Assembly: GCA_016709145.1 (NCBI GenBank)
Contig: JADJEK010000009.1
Location: forward strand, 124,001 to 188,000
Reading direction: 5' to 3'
Length of the DNA stretch: 64,000 nucleotides
From: Planctomycetota bacterium
Lineage (GTDB): Bacteria; Planctomycetota; B15-G4; JADJEK01
How positions within the stretch are numbered: the first letter of the stretch is position 1; the number at the start of each line of letters is the position of its first letter. This document shows, piece after piece, positions 25,954 to 34,874 of this stretch. The translations under genes and the position numbers were made by a program. The notes under the pieces were generated by a model that saw nothing but the letters and a program-made list of their open reading frames with translations, was not told where the DNA came from and searched no databases.

Positions 25954-28900
25954 CTAGCGCTGGGCCTCGCGGACCTCGACGCGTAGCTGGGGGGCGAAGG
26001 TCCTTCGCTCCGGTTCGTAGTACGGCGCGATCCGCGAGGCCGGGCCCGTCGTCGTGCCGGGGATGCGGGCGACGAGGTCGACGTGGAGCGTTCGTTCCGG
26101 CTTCGCGCCGAACGAGCGCCAGTAGACGACGAGGTCGCGACCGCGCAGCTCGGCGAAGTCGACCGCGTTCGACGTCGCGAGCCGTTCGAGTTCGCGCGCC
26201 TGGAGTTCGAGGCCCGCGGGGATGCCGAGCACGCCGACCACCATCCCCACGTCGGTCGGGTCGACTTTCGTGATGCGCGCCGAAAGCCGCGTCAGCGCGC
26301 CTTCTTCGACTTGGGTCGCCGACAGCTTGGTCACGATCCGCAGCACGGCGTCGGCCGCGTCGTCGGGTTGATCGAGGCGACCCTCGACCGCCACCGTGAA
26401 CGGCAAGTTCGAACCCTCGACCGACCGCACGACGATCGAGTGCGAGCCCGCGCGCAGCGCCGCCGTGAAGCCGTCGAGCACGACCGGCTCGGTCTCGCCG
26501 TCCTTCACCTCGACCGCCCCGGCGAAGCCACCGTCGATCGTCAATTCGAACCGCCCGCCGCCGCGCGCGTCGAGCCCGAACTCGCGCCCCGCGAGGATCG
26601 CCTTCAGCGCCATCACGGTCGCCTGCGTCGCGCCGAACGAGCCGTCGCCCTTGCGGAACGACAACAGCGCGTCGAACGCGCGTGCCGCGACCGCGCGGTG
26701 CGCCGGGTCCGACGCGAGCGCGAGGATCGCGAACGCCGTGGTCTCGACCGTCAGGTTCGCGCCGCGCGATCCGGTCATGCTCGGGGCCGATCCCGTGAAC
26801 GTCCCGTCTTCGGCCGCCATCGCGGCGAGGCGATGTCGCGCGGACTGCGCGGCATCGTCGCGACCCGCGGCCGTGAGAGCTCCGGCGCACAGCGCGAGCT
26901 CGTACGCGTCGATCGTCGACTTCGCTCGCGCGGCCAGCGCACCGAGTTCGGCGTTCAGCGCGGTTGCATCGCCCGTCGTCGCGAGCGCATACGTGACGTA
27001 CGCGTTCGTCGTCGTCTTCGAGGCTCCGCCGAACGACGCGAACGCGCCGTTTGCTCGATTGAACCCACCCTTGCCGTCGCGGCGCGACACGAGCCACGCG
27101 CGCGTCCGCTCGACCAGCGCGGGATCGACGTCGAACACGCCTCGCATGTCGTGGAATTGCATCAGCCCGTACGCCGTGAGTCCCTCGTGCGCGGGCGACT
27201 TGCCGAACCATTCGAAGCCGCCGCCCTCGACCTCGAACGACGTCAGTCGCGCGTAGCCGTCCGCGACGAGCTTCGCCGTGTCCTTCGTCGCGGCGCGCGC
27301 GTCTCCGGCCGTCGGCCCGAGGTCCTTCAACAGGTGCAGTGCGAGCACGTTCGGGTAGTTCACGCTCGAGGTCTGCTCGAAGCAGCCGTACGGCTCGCGC
27401 AGCATGCCGCGCAGTCCGTCCCCGAGTTCCGACAACGGCGACGTGTACAGCGTCAGCGTCGCCGTCGAGCGCTCGACGTCGAAGCCGCTCGGCAGCGTCA
27501 ACGCGAGTTCGCCCGTGAAGCCGGTGCGCCCCGACACCGCGCGGAGGTACGGGAAGCCGCGCGGCGTGATGGCGACGCGGTGCGTCACGCGATCCGCCCA
27601 GCGCCCGCCGCTGGCGTCGAGCTCGATCGTCCCGTCCCAGGTCGGCGTCGCGATGGCGGTGAACGGCACGTACGCGCGGCCGCCGCCGTCGGCGAGCGCG
27701 ACGTCGAACCGCTCGACCGTCCTGTCGCCGCGCAGCGCATCGCCGAGCGTCACGCGAACCTGCGCGGCGCCGAGCGTGTCGTCGTCGCTGCGCAGCGCGA
27801 TCGGCATGCGGACGTCGTCGCCATCGGTCAGCTCGATGGGCAGCACCGGCTCGATCGACAATGGACGCCCGGTGTGGAACGACGCCGCGCCGAAGCCGAC
27901 GCGGCCGGCGGCCATGCCGTCGGCGACGACGTCCCACTGCGTCAGTCGATCGCTGGTGTCGAACTCGATCGTCGCGTCGCCGTTCGCATCGGTGGCGAGC
28001 GCGGTCTGCCAGCACAACAACGACGCGAAGTCGCTGCGCGTCTCGCTCGCGCGATGCTCGTGCACGTACGCACGCAGCGCGGCGACGGTCGCTGCATCGA
28101 CGTCGACGTCGTCCGTGGTCGTCGCGATCGATGTGCGCGGAGCGATCAGGTCGGCGAGCCCGGCTTCGTGCATCGGCGATCCCGTCGTGAACCTCGAACC
28201 TGGCTTCGACTCAGTGGGCCGGTCGGCGCCGCCAGGCTCGATCTCTTCGTCTGCGAGACGAGCCTGGATCGCAATCGACTCGACAATGGCCCAAGACCCC
28301 TCGGACGTGCGAACCTGAATCCTCGACAACGCGAACAGCACGAGCAGTGTCGGTGCTCCCGCGACCGTGAGTCGCGCGAACGCGCGGTACCACGGCGACG
28401 CGATCGTCTCCGTGAACCTCCGCGTCCACCAAGCGAACAGCGCGAACAACCCGAAGATCGCGAGCAACGCGATCGCGATCGCCGCGGCGCGCGTGGCCTG
28501 TCCGGTCCGATGGCGCGCGTCGCGCTTCGCGGCTTCGATCGCGTACGACGTGTCCTCGACCTTCGTCGCGTCGGACCGACCTTCCTTGAGGGCAACGCTG
28601 CGCGCGAGCGCGAGCGCGACCGGATCGTCCGTCGTCGGATCCATCGTCTGCGCCGACCCTCGGCGCGCGCCGCGCGTCCCGAGCAAGAGGTCGAGCGCGA
28701 GACTCGATCCGGTGTCGGCCGGAGCGGCCCAAGTGAGCGCGGCGACGTGTTCCGGATCGTCGACGTCGCAGAACAGCCACGTCTGGTGGAACAGGTCCTG
28801 CCGCGGCCGGCCGGCGAGATCGGCGAGCGCGTGGTCGTGGACCGACAGTCCGACGATCGCGCGGCTCGGAGCTCCGGATTCGTCGGTGGTGCGGACGTGC

Positions 28901-30714
28901 AGCGTCTGTCGCTCGCCAGGACCGAGGATCGCCTGCCGCGGCGTCAGCGCGACGTGGACCGCGCGCGCGGGCTTGCGATGCACGAGGCGCTGCGCAAGCG
29001 GCCGTCGATCGGCGCCGAGCACGCCGACGCGCAACACGCCCGCGATCGAGTCCGGCGGCGTCAGCACGACACTGGCTTCCGTCGTCGGCTCCACGTCCTG
29101 GTGCGCGACGAGCACGCCGCGGCAGAACAGCGCGACGGTCAGCGCCTGCGCCGTCGACGCACGGACGTGGAGGCGAACTGGCTCGCCGGCCGCGAACGAG
29201 TCGCTGGTCGACTCGAGCACGACACCGTCGGATTGCGTCGCGGGCAGCGTCGCGGGATCCGCCGCGGGCGAGTCGAACTCGACGCGGTACGAGCGTCCGT
29301 CGCGCGGCGTCAGCGCGAACCGCGCGCGCCCGCGCTCGTCGGCCTCGAACGCCACGACGTCGGAGCCGCGGTCGTCGACGACGCGCCCGCGTGCGGCCGT
29401 CGGTCGTCCGCTCGGCGTCGTCACCTGCGCGTAGACGCGGGTCGGCAATTCCGCGACGAGCGCCCCGCCCTCGGGGAAGAACTGGACGTCGAGTCGCCGC
29501 AACGCGAACGCGAACGGTTGCGCCTTCGTCTCGAGGTCGCCGCGGTCGCGCACGCGCACCGCGAACGACGCGTCGCCGACGCGCACGTCCTTCGGCAACG
29601 TGAACGCGATCGACGCCTTGCCTTCGCCATCGAGTTTCGCGACGTGCGTCGACGACGCCTCGCCGTCGACGAATACGACCGCGTCGATCGCGGCGCCGGC
29701 GGCCGCTCCGCCGCTCGCGCGCAGGACCTCGATCGTCGCGCGTCCCTTCGCGCCCGGCGCGTACGTCGCGCGATCGAGCGCGATCGTCGTGAACAGGCGC
29801 GGCGCCTGCGTGCTCGCGACGGTGAGACTCGAGCGCGCGAGCTCGATGCCATCCGTGTTCAGCGCGAGGACGGTCCACGTGCCGGCTGGTGAGCGCTCGT
29901 CGAGGACGAATTGCGCGACCGCGATTCCGTCGTGAGGAGTCACGTCGCGCGCCGCTGCACGGTTTCGCGTCGGATCCTCGAACGCGATCCGCAATGCGTC
30001 GGCGCGCGGATCCAACGTCAGTCGATCGAGTGCGACGGCGCGCACGCGGATCACGTCGCCGGGCCGGTACGCGGGTTGACTCGTCGACAGAGCGACCATC
30101 GGCGCGTTGGCCGCAGCGGCGAGGTCCCACTCGAGCCCGCCCATGGCGTCGCCGGATCGCGCTTGGATTTCGAGTCGCGCCGGCGCCGCGGCGAGCGGCG
30201 GCACCGACAGCGTCCGCAGATTGCCGTCGCCGACCGCGACGCCGTGATGCAGCAGCGTGCCTTCGCGATCGAGGATGCGGCCTTCGACCGTGATCGCTTC
30301 GCCGTGCGTCGGCACGGCGACGACGTACTCGGTCGGCGCGAACGCGGAGATCGACGCCGGACCGGTCAAGCGGATCGCCAGTGCAGTGTCGTCGAGGCGC
30401 TGCTCGCGCCATTGGAACCAACCCGCCGCGATCAGCGGCCCGACCAACGCGATCGTGATCGCGGCGACGGCGGCGGCTCTCGTCCACGCGAACACACGCG
30501 AACGCAGCGAAGGCGTGAACTTCAGAGCGAGCGTCGGCATCTCGGCGCGCGCGGCGTCCGACAAGCCCGTGGCGATGCGCGCCGCTTCACGGTCCAGCGC
30601 CGAGAGCTCGGGATCCTCGCGCAGTCGCAGGTTCAACGCGTCGGGGTCGGGATGACAGCCGAAGCGCAACTGCAGTAGCTCGTCGAGCAGTCGTTCGCGG
30701 TCCGCGGGATTCAT
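25954..30714 (-). CDS. Alpha-2-macroglobulin family protein with anti-sigma-like cytoplasmic N-terminus
   Basis: 1586 residues. It starts at ATG 30714, overlapping the sigma factor stop (ATGA). Residues 1-75 are charged and cytoplasmic, followed by a membrane segment at about 78-97 (AAAVAAITIALVGPLIAAG). The periplasmic part has macroglobulin-type beta domains (RPGDVIRVRAVALDRL, YAPGAKGRATIEV). An internal membrane hairpin occupies about 741-762 and 780-798, with a positively charged loop. The thioester motif GCFEQTSS is at about residue 1110, followed by complement-like helical repeats. Bacterial thioester macroglobulins trap proteases in the periplasm. The sigma-linked, membrane-anchored arrangement is atypical and suggests a sensor, which is inference. 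Confidence 0.85.
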   Translation of the reverse strand: MNPADRERLLDELLQLRFGCHPDPDALNLRLREDPELSALDREAARIATGLSDAARAEMPTLALKFTPSLRSRVFAWTRAAAVAAITIALVGPLIAAGWFQWREQRLDDTALAIRLTGPASISAFAPTEYVVAVPTHGEAITVEGRILDREGTLLHHGVAVGDGNLRTLSVPPLAAAPARLEIQARSGDAMGGLEWDLAAAANAPMVALSTSQPAYRPGDVIRVRAVALDRLTLDPRADALRIAFEDPTRNRAAARDVTPHDGIAVAQFVLDERSPAGTWTVLALNTDGIELARSSLTVASTQAPRLFTTIALDRATYAPGAKGRATIEVLRASGGAAAGAAIDAVVFVDGEASSTHVAKLDGEGKASIAFTLPKDVRVGDASFAVRVRDRGDLETKAQPFAFALRRLDVQFFPEGGALVAELPTRVYAQVTTPSGRPTAARGRVVDDRGSDVVAFEADERGRARFALTPRDGRSYRVEFDSPAADPATLPATQSDGVVLESTSDSFAAGEPVRLHVRASTAQALTVALFCRGVLVAHQDVEPTTEASVVLTPPDSIAGVLRVGVLGADRRPLAQRLVHRKPARAVHVALTPRQAILGPGERQTLHVRTTDESGAPSRAIVGLSVHDHALADLAGRPRQDLFHQTWLFCDVDDPEHVAALTWAAPADTGSSLALDLLLGTRGARRGSAQTMDPTTDDPVALALARSVALKEGRSDATKVEDTSYAIEAAKRDARHRTGQATRAAAIAIALLAIFGLFALFAWWTRRFTETIASPWYRAFARLTVAGAPTLLVLFALSRIQVRTSEGSWAIVESIAIQARLADEEIEPGGADRPTESKPGSRFTTGSPMHEAGLADLIAPRTSIATTTDDVDVDAATVAALRAYVHEHRASETRSDFASLLCWQTALATDANGDATIEFDTSDRLTQWDVVADGMAAGRVGFGAASFHTGRPLSIEPVLPIELTDGDDVRMPIALRSDDDTLGAAQVRVTLGDALRGDRTVERFDVALADGGGRAYVPFTAIATPTWDGTIELDASGGRWADRVTHRVAITPRGFPYLRAVSGRTGFTGELALTLPSGFDVERSTATLTLYTSPLSELGDGLRGMLREPYGCFEQTSSVNYPNVLALHLLKDLGPTAGDARAATKDTAKLVADGYARLTSFEVEGGGFEWFGKSPAHEGLTAYGLMQFHDMRGVFDVDPALVERTRAWLVSRRDGKGGFNRANGAFASFGGASKTTTNAYVTYALATTGDATALNAELGALAARAKSTIDAYELALCAGALTAAGRDDAAQSARHRLAAMAAEDGTFTGSAPSMTGSRGANLTVETTAFAILALASDPAHRAVAARAFDALLSFRKGDGSFGATQATVMALKAILAGREFGLDARGGGRFELTIDGGFAGAVEVKDGETEPVVLDGFTAALRAGSHSIVVRSVEGSNLPFTVAVEGRLDQPDDAADAVLRIVTKLSATQVEEGALTRLSARITKVDPTDVGMVVGVLGIPAGLELQARELERLATSNAVDFAELRGRDLVVYWRSFGAKPERTLHVDLVARIPGTTTGPASRIAPYYEPERRTFAPQLRVEVREAQR

Positions 30715-31241
30715 GGCCGGCCTCCGGCGTCGGATTCGGGTTCGAGCGGCGCGAGCTCACGCCGCAGTCGCATCAGCGCCGACCGCATGCGCGTCTTCGC
30801 GGTGCCGAGCGGGATCGACAGCGCTTGCGCGACCGCTTCGAACGACAGGCCGCCCGACACGCGCAGCACGAACACTTCCTTCTCGGAGTCGTCGAGGTGC
30901 TCGATCGCGCTGCGTGCGCGTAGCACGAGTTCTTCTCGTTGCAGGCGCGCGTCGGGTGGGGCTTCGGGCGAAGGCAGTTCCATCGGGTCCTCGTCGCTGT
31001 GGTCGCGGGCGCGACGATCCCTGCGCCGGCGCACGTCGCGGGCGCAATTCATCGCGACGACGAACACGAAACCGAGAGGGTCCGTCCGAATGCGTCGCTC
31101 GCGGTGAGCGACAAGCACGCGCGCGAACGACTCCTGCAGCACTTCGCTCGGATCGGCCGCGGGGCCGAGCACGGAGCGCACGGCGCCGGCGAGGCCGGCC
31201 CGATGATCCTGGAACAGTGCCAGCAGCTCGACTTCGTCCAT
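30711..31241 (-). CDS. ECF-type RNA polymerase sigma factor
   Basis: 176 residues from ATG 31241 (MDEVELLALFQDHRA). Region 2 reads PSEVLQESFARVLVAHRE and FVFVVAMNCARDVRRRR; region 4 is the helix-turn-helix HLDDSEKEVFVLRVSGG with LSFEAVAQALSIPLGTAKTRM. An upstream extension of the open frame exists but carries no sigma features. It overlaps the next gene, a membrane-spanning macroglobulin, by four bases. ECF sigma factors are normally paired with a membrane anti-sigma; here the N-terminus of the macroglobulin occupies that place. Target promoters cannot be predicted. Confidence 0.9.
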   Translation of the reverse strand: MDEVELLALFQDHRAGLAGAVRSVLGPAADPSEVLQESFARVLVAHRERRIRTDPLGFVFVVAMNCARDVRRRRDRRARDHSDEDPMELPSPEAPPDARLQREELVLRARSAIEHLDDSEKEVFVLRVSGGLSFEAVAQALSIPLGTAKTRMRSALMRLRRELAPLEPESDAGGRP

Positions 31242-31640
31242 CGTTCGCTCGCTGGAGACGGCGGAGACGTCGCGCAGATTGCGAATTCCCCGAACGAAGT
31301 CGATCGCGGAATCCGGCACCGAGCCGTGACGGAGGGGTGGCGAGTCGGTGACGACGGGGAGTCGGTGGTCGAGGAAACGGACGAGGTCCATCCACGGCTC
31401 GCGCAAAACGGCGGCGGGTGCGTTTGCGTGGATCGGGTGATCCTGAGCGGTGCGCACGATCGCTTGGGCAAAGCGACGCGATCGAAGGCGAGCCTCGGGA
31501 CGCTCGCCCAGCGCGGTCGCAGCGCGTGGCAGCTTATTCCCCCGTGGCATGGACCTTGCAAAGTCCCTCGCCCCCCGCGATCGCGCACCTCGAGGCTCCC
31601 CTTCGTGGTGCGCGTCTCTCCCGATCCGAGGAAGGCACCC
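31242..31640. other. Divergent intergenic region between the sigma operon and a secreted-protein gene
   Basis: This 399-bp gap must hold the promoters of both divergent units. No coding sequence with a recognisable domain, no clear palindrome and no consensus promoter was found. Autoregulation by the sigma factor would require a distinct -35/-10 pair here, which could not be identified by eye. Confidence 0.5.
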
Positions 31641-33536
31641 ATGATCCACCGTTGCGCGCGACTCGTTGCGCTCGCGCTCGCGTTCGGCTTCGCGCCGACG
31701 ACGCTGGCCCAAGAACTCCCGCTGTCCGGCACGAACGGCGTGTTCGTGTTCGAAGTCACGCAGCCCGGCGGACTGACGCAGATGCACGTGATCGCGCCGA
31801 CCTTGAGCGCGACGTCCGCGGTGCCGATCGGGAATCCGGTGACCGGGGTTCCGTCGCGTTGGGCGCATCGTCGTCGCACGCTCGGAGCGCTCGAGACCGA
31901 GCTCGCGTTCGCACCGCCGTTCGTCGTGATGGCGCCGATGGGGGATGTGGTTGGTACTGGCGGCATCCACTTCGTCGACGCACGCACGAACCCGATCACG
32001 TCGACGCTGGTCCAAACCGGCGGTAACCCGATCGGCTACGACCTGCTCGTCGACTCCACGCGTCAGCGCGTCTACGCGGTGTCCGACGACGGGCTCGGCG
32101 GCACGATCGTCCACGGCTTCAGCTACGCGACGCCCGGAACGCTGACCGCGCTGACGCCGCCGAGCGTGACGTTGCCCGGCGCGCCCTCCGCGTACGTGAA
32201 CCGGATCACGATCGATCCCTCGACCTCGGCGTTGATCGTTCCGACGTCGACGGGCCTCGGCATCGTCGCGCAGTCCGCGTCCGCTCCGCAGATTGCGCAG
32301 TCGGCGTTCCTGTCGACCGGAGTGTTCGCGCCGGCGACGAACGCTGCGCCCGTGACGCGCGCGGGCTCCACGCAATGGTCGATCGGCTTGTGCCGCTTCG
32401 ACACCATCAACAACGCCCCGCGTGAAGCGGGGATCGCATTGTTCGACACCACCGCGATCGCGCATCAGGCGAGCTTCGGCATCGTGCCGCTCGTGCCATC
32501 GAAGTTCTGGGTGCCGGCTGCAGGTACGCACGAACTCGCGGTGGTCGGCGACGGCGTCGATGCATACGTGTACTTCCTGCTGCGCGAGCCCGGCCCGGGC
32601 ACGTTCTTCGTCAAGCCTTCGGCGATCGGCGCGCTCGCGCTGGTCGGGAACAACGCTCCGTACACCGGCATCGTGTCGGTGCCGAATCTCTGCGGCGAAC
32701 CGTTCGCGATTCCGACGACGTTCGGTGCGCGCGTCGCGTTCGAGTCGAGCTTCGGCCTGCCGTTCACGCCGAATCCGCCCGGCGGCGGCGAGATCAACAA
32801 CCTGCTGTACACGCCGCTCGATCCGCTCGGCGCATCGACGACGTTCGGCTTGGTCGCGGTGCCCGGTCCGCTGGGTGGCCGCATCAGCACGAAGGGCTAC
32901 GAGCGTCCGCTGTGGAGCCGTGACGGCACGCGCCTCGTCGCGACGACGAGCCATTTCCCCGGCGCTCCGAATCCCGGCGTGCCCGGCGTCGAAGTGCTCG
33001 AGGTCCCGGCCGACGTCGTGCTGACCGAGTTCAACTCGCCGTCGACGATCGTGCCGAGTCCGACCTTCCCGGTGCAGGCGATCTTGCAACCAGGCACGTT
33101 CCTGCCCCGTGATCCGAACGGTGCGCTCGCGGTGAACGGGCTGTCGTTCGTCGGCAACGTGTTCAACGACGGCTTGCGCTCGGTCGCACTGACGACGTTC
33201 GGAGCGGTCGGGCAGTACCAGATCGAGACGCCGAACTTCGTGCAGTCGCCGGACGTGCCGAACTTCCCAGCGATCTTCCCGCCCGCGTTCCTCGATGCGA
33301 CCGGTTCGCTGACCGCGGTGCCGGCGACGTTCGGCGCGCGGCGCACGAGCTTCAACTTGATCCCGGGCTTCGGGCTCAGCGGCATGGTCATGGCCGCAGC
33401 CGTCGACGACGAGGTCGTGCTGCAGCTCACGGGCTACGACACGCTCGCGGCGCTCGGGCTGTTCGCGCCCGCGCCGGCGCTGCGCTTCGCGCTGCCGGCC
33501 GGAGGTCGCGTGAGTTCCGAAATCACTTCACTGTGA
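31641..33536 (+). CDS. Secreted protein of unknown function, probably beta-propeller-like
   Basis: 631 residues from ATG 31641 after a GAGGAAGG ribosome site. Residues 1-23 form a signal peptide ending TTLAQ. The mature protein is rich in Gly, Pro, Thr and Val, with repeated beta-strand patterns (GIHFVDARTNPITSTLVQTG, RQRVYAVSDDGLGG, YERPLWSRDGTRLVATTS) that suggest a propeller built on YVTN or WD40-like blades. No catalytic motif or metal site was seen. The gene is alone in its orientation, with another secreted-protein gene 111 bases downstream. Confidence 0.6.
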   Translation: MIHRCARLVALALAFGFAPTTLAQELPLSGTNGVFVFEVTQPGGLTQMHVIAPTLSATSAVPIGNPVTGVPSRWAHRRRTLGALETELAFAPPFVVMAPMGDVVGTGGIHFVDARTNPITSTLVQTGGNPIGYDLLVDSTRQRVYAVSDDGLGGTIVHGFSYATPGTLTALTPPSVTLPGAPSAYVNRITIDPSTSALIVPTSTGLGIVAQSASAPQIAQSAFLSTGVFAPATNAAPVTRAGSTQWSIGLCRFDTINNAPREAGIALFDTTAIAHQASFGIVPLVPSKFWVPAAGTHELAVVGDGVDAYVYFLLREPGPGTFFVKPSAIGALALVGNNAPYTGIVSVPNLCGEPFAIPTTFGARVAFESSFGLPFTPNPPGGGEINNLLYTPLDPLGASTTFGLVAVPGPLGGRISTKGYERPLWSRDGTRLVATTSHFPGAPNPGVPGVEVLEVPADVVLTEFNSPSTIVPSPTFPVQAILQPGTFLPRDPNGALAVNGLSFVGNVFNDGLRSVALTTFGAVGQYQIETPNFVQSPDVPNFPAIFPPAFLDATGSLTAVPATFGARRTSFNLIPGFGLSGMVMAAAVDDEVVLQLTGYDTLAALGLFAPAPALRFALPAGGRVSSEITSL

Positions 33537-33647
33537 ACCATGGAACGACGACCGGCGCGCGTGCGTCGGTCGTCGTTCGTTCCGGTCTTCCCCGTTGTCC
33601 GCGTTTCCTCGACGCCCTGTCGTTTCCCCGGAAGAAGGAGTCTCTCG

Positions 33648-34874
33648 ATGCTTCGCTCTCTGCTCACGTGTCTCTCGCTGTTCGGTGCTTCGCAAGCGTT
33701 CGCGACCGATTGGGTCGTCGACGCGACCGGTGCCGGGTCGTCGTTCACGACGCTGAATCAAGCGATGGTCGCGGCGTCGCCCGGCGATCGCATCCTCGTG
33801 CATCCGGGCAGCTACCCGGCGTTCCAGATGTTCAAGGGCGTGACGGTGCTCGGACTTGGGCCGTCGCCCGATGCCGTGAAGATCGCGCGCTGCGACTACC
33901 ACCCGCTGCAGCCGCTCGTGAACTACGACTCGGCGCTGATGAACCTCGCGCTCGGCAGTGCGGCCGACGAGGACTCGATCGCGCTGACGGGCAACGAGCT
34001 CGCGCTCGGCACGCTGACGCTCGATTCGGTCGTCGTCGACGGCGCCGTGTTCCTGCGCGGCGGCAGCACGGGCTTCTACCTGCAGATGTCGAACTGCTCG
34101 GTCGTCGCGCAACCGGGTGAGGGATTCGCGGGCGAAGCGATGTGGTTCGGCGGCATCGGCAATCGGCTCGACGTCCACGACAGCCGCATCGTCGGTTGGG
34201 ACTGCCCCGAGTCCACGCCGGCGGTCGGCGCGGGCGTCGGATTGCGGCTCGCGCCCGGCACGCAGGCGCGCCTGACGGATTCGGTCGTCGCGGGTGGTTC
34301 GGGCCTCGGCGCCGGAGTCGCTGGAGCGACCGGGCTCGTCGGTTCGACCGGAACGCTCGAGTTGCTCGGTTCGACGTCGGTGCATGGCGGCAACGCGTCG
34401 CTGACGGCGAATGGCGGCGCGGGCGTCGACTTCGCCGGTTCGTTGCGCACCGGTGCGTCGATCGACGTCGCGGGCGGTTCTGGCGCTTCGACCGGACCGG
34501 CGTACGCGAGCGGGATGCCGAGCGCGTTGCCGGTGGATCCTTCGATCACCGTTGTTCCCGACCGTGATATCGCGAGCGGACCGTTCGCGGTCGCGAGCGG
34601 CGAAACGCTCGGCTTCTCGACGGCGACCGCGGCCGGCTCGACGGTGCTGCTGATCGGATTCGGCGTCGATTGCCCGCCGCCGAGCGCCGCGGTGTTCCTG
34701 CCGCTCTCACCGGCGCCGATGCTGCTCGTCGGTGGAAACGCGCTGTTCGCTACCGTGCCCGCGTCGACGGTCGGACCGCTGTTCGGCATCGAGGTGTTCG
34801 CGCAAGCGGCCACCGCGAGCCCGGAGGGCGTGCTGCTGTCCGGAGTCGTCTCCACGAGGATGAACCTGCAATGA
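33648..34874 (+). CDS. Secreted beta-helix-like protein with a C-terminal module
   Basis: 408 residues. ATG 33648 follows a strong GAAGGAG ribosome site at 33634-33640 and begins a signal peptide of about 20 residues. The mature start DWVVDATGAGSSFTTLNQAM and GDRILVHPGSYP are typical of right-handed beta-helix (pectate-lyase-like) proteins; later repeats (DSRIVGWD, ARLTDSVVAGG, LELLGSTSVHGGNAS) fit successive coils. The last 90 residues form a compact module beginning STVLLIGFGVDCPPP, comparable with the tail of the protein at 891-4034. No active-site residues of polysaccharide lyases were recognised. It overlaps the next gene (ATGA), so the two are probably co-expressed. Confidence 0.65.
   Translation: MLRSLLTCLSLFGASQAFATDWVVDATGAGSSFTTLNQAMVAASPGDRILVHPGSYPAFQMFKGVTVLGLGPSPDAVKIARCDYHPLQPLVNYDSALMNLALGSAADEDSIALTGNELALGTLTLDSVVVDGAVFLRGGSTGFYLQMSNCSVVAQPGEGFAGEAMWFGGIGNRLDVHDSRIVGWDCPESTPAVGAGVGLRLAPGTQARLTDSVVAGGSGLGAGVAGATGLVGSTGTLELLGSTSVHGGNASLTANGGAGVDFAGSLRTGASIDVAGGSGASTGPAYASGMPSALPVDPSITVVPDRDIASGPFAVASGETLGFSTATAAGSTVLLIGFGVDCPPPSAAVFLPLSPAPMLLVGGNALFATVPASTVGPLFGIEVFAQAATASPEGVLLSGVVSTRMNLQ

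Noticed and set aside
26083..29892. 1269-codon open frame on the plus strand opposite the macroglobulin gene
   Set aside because: The translation is an Arg-rich string without domains; the minus-strand frame has clear macroglobulin and thioester motifs.
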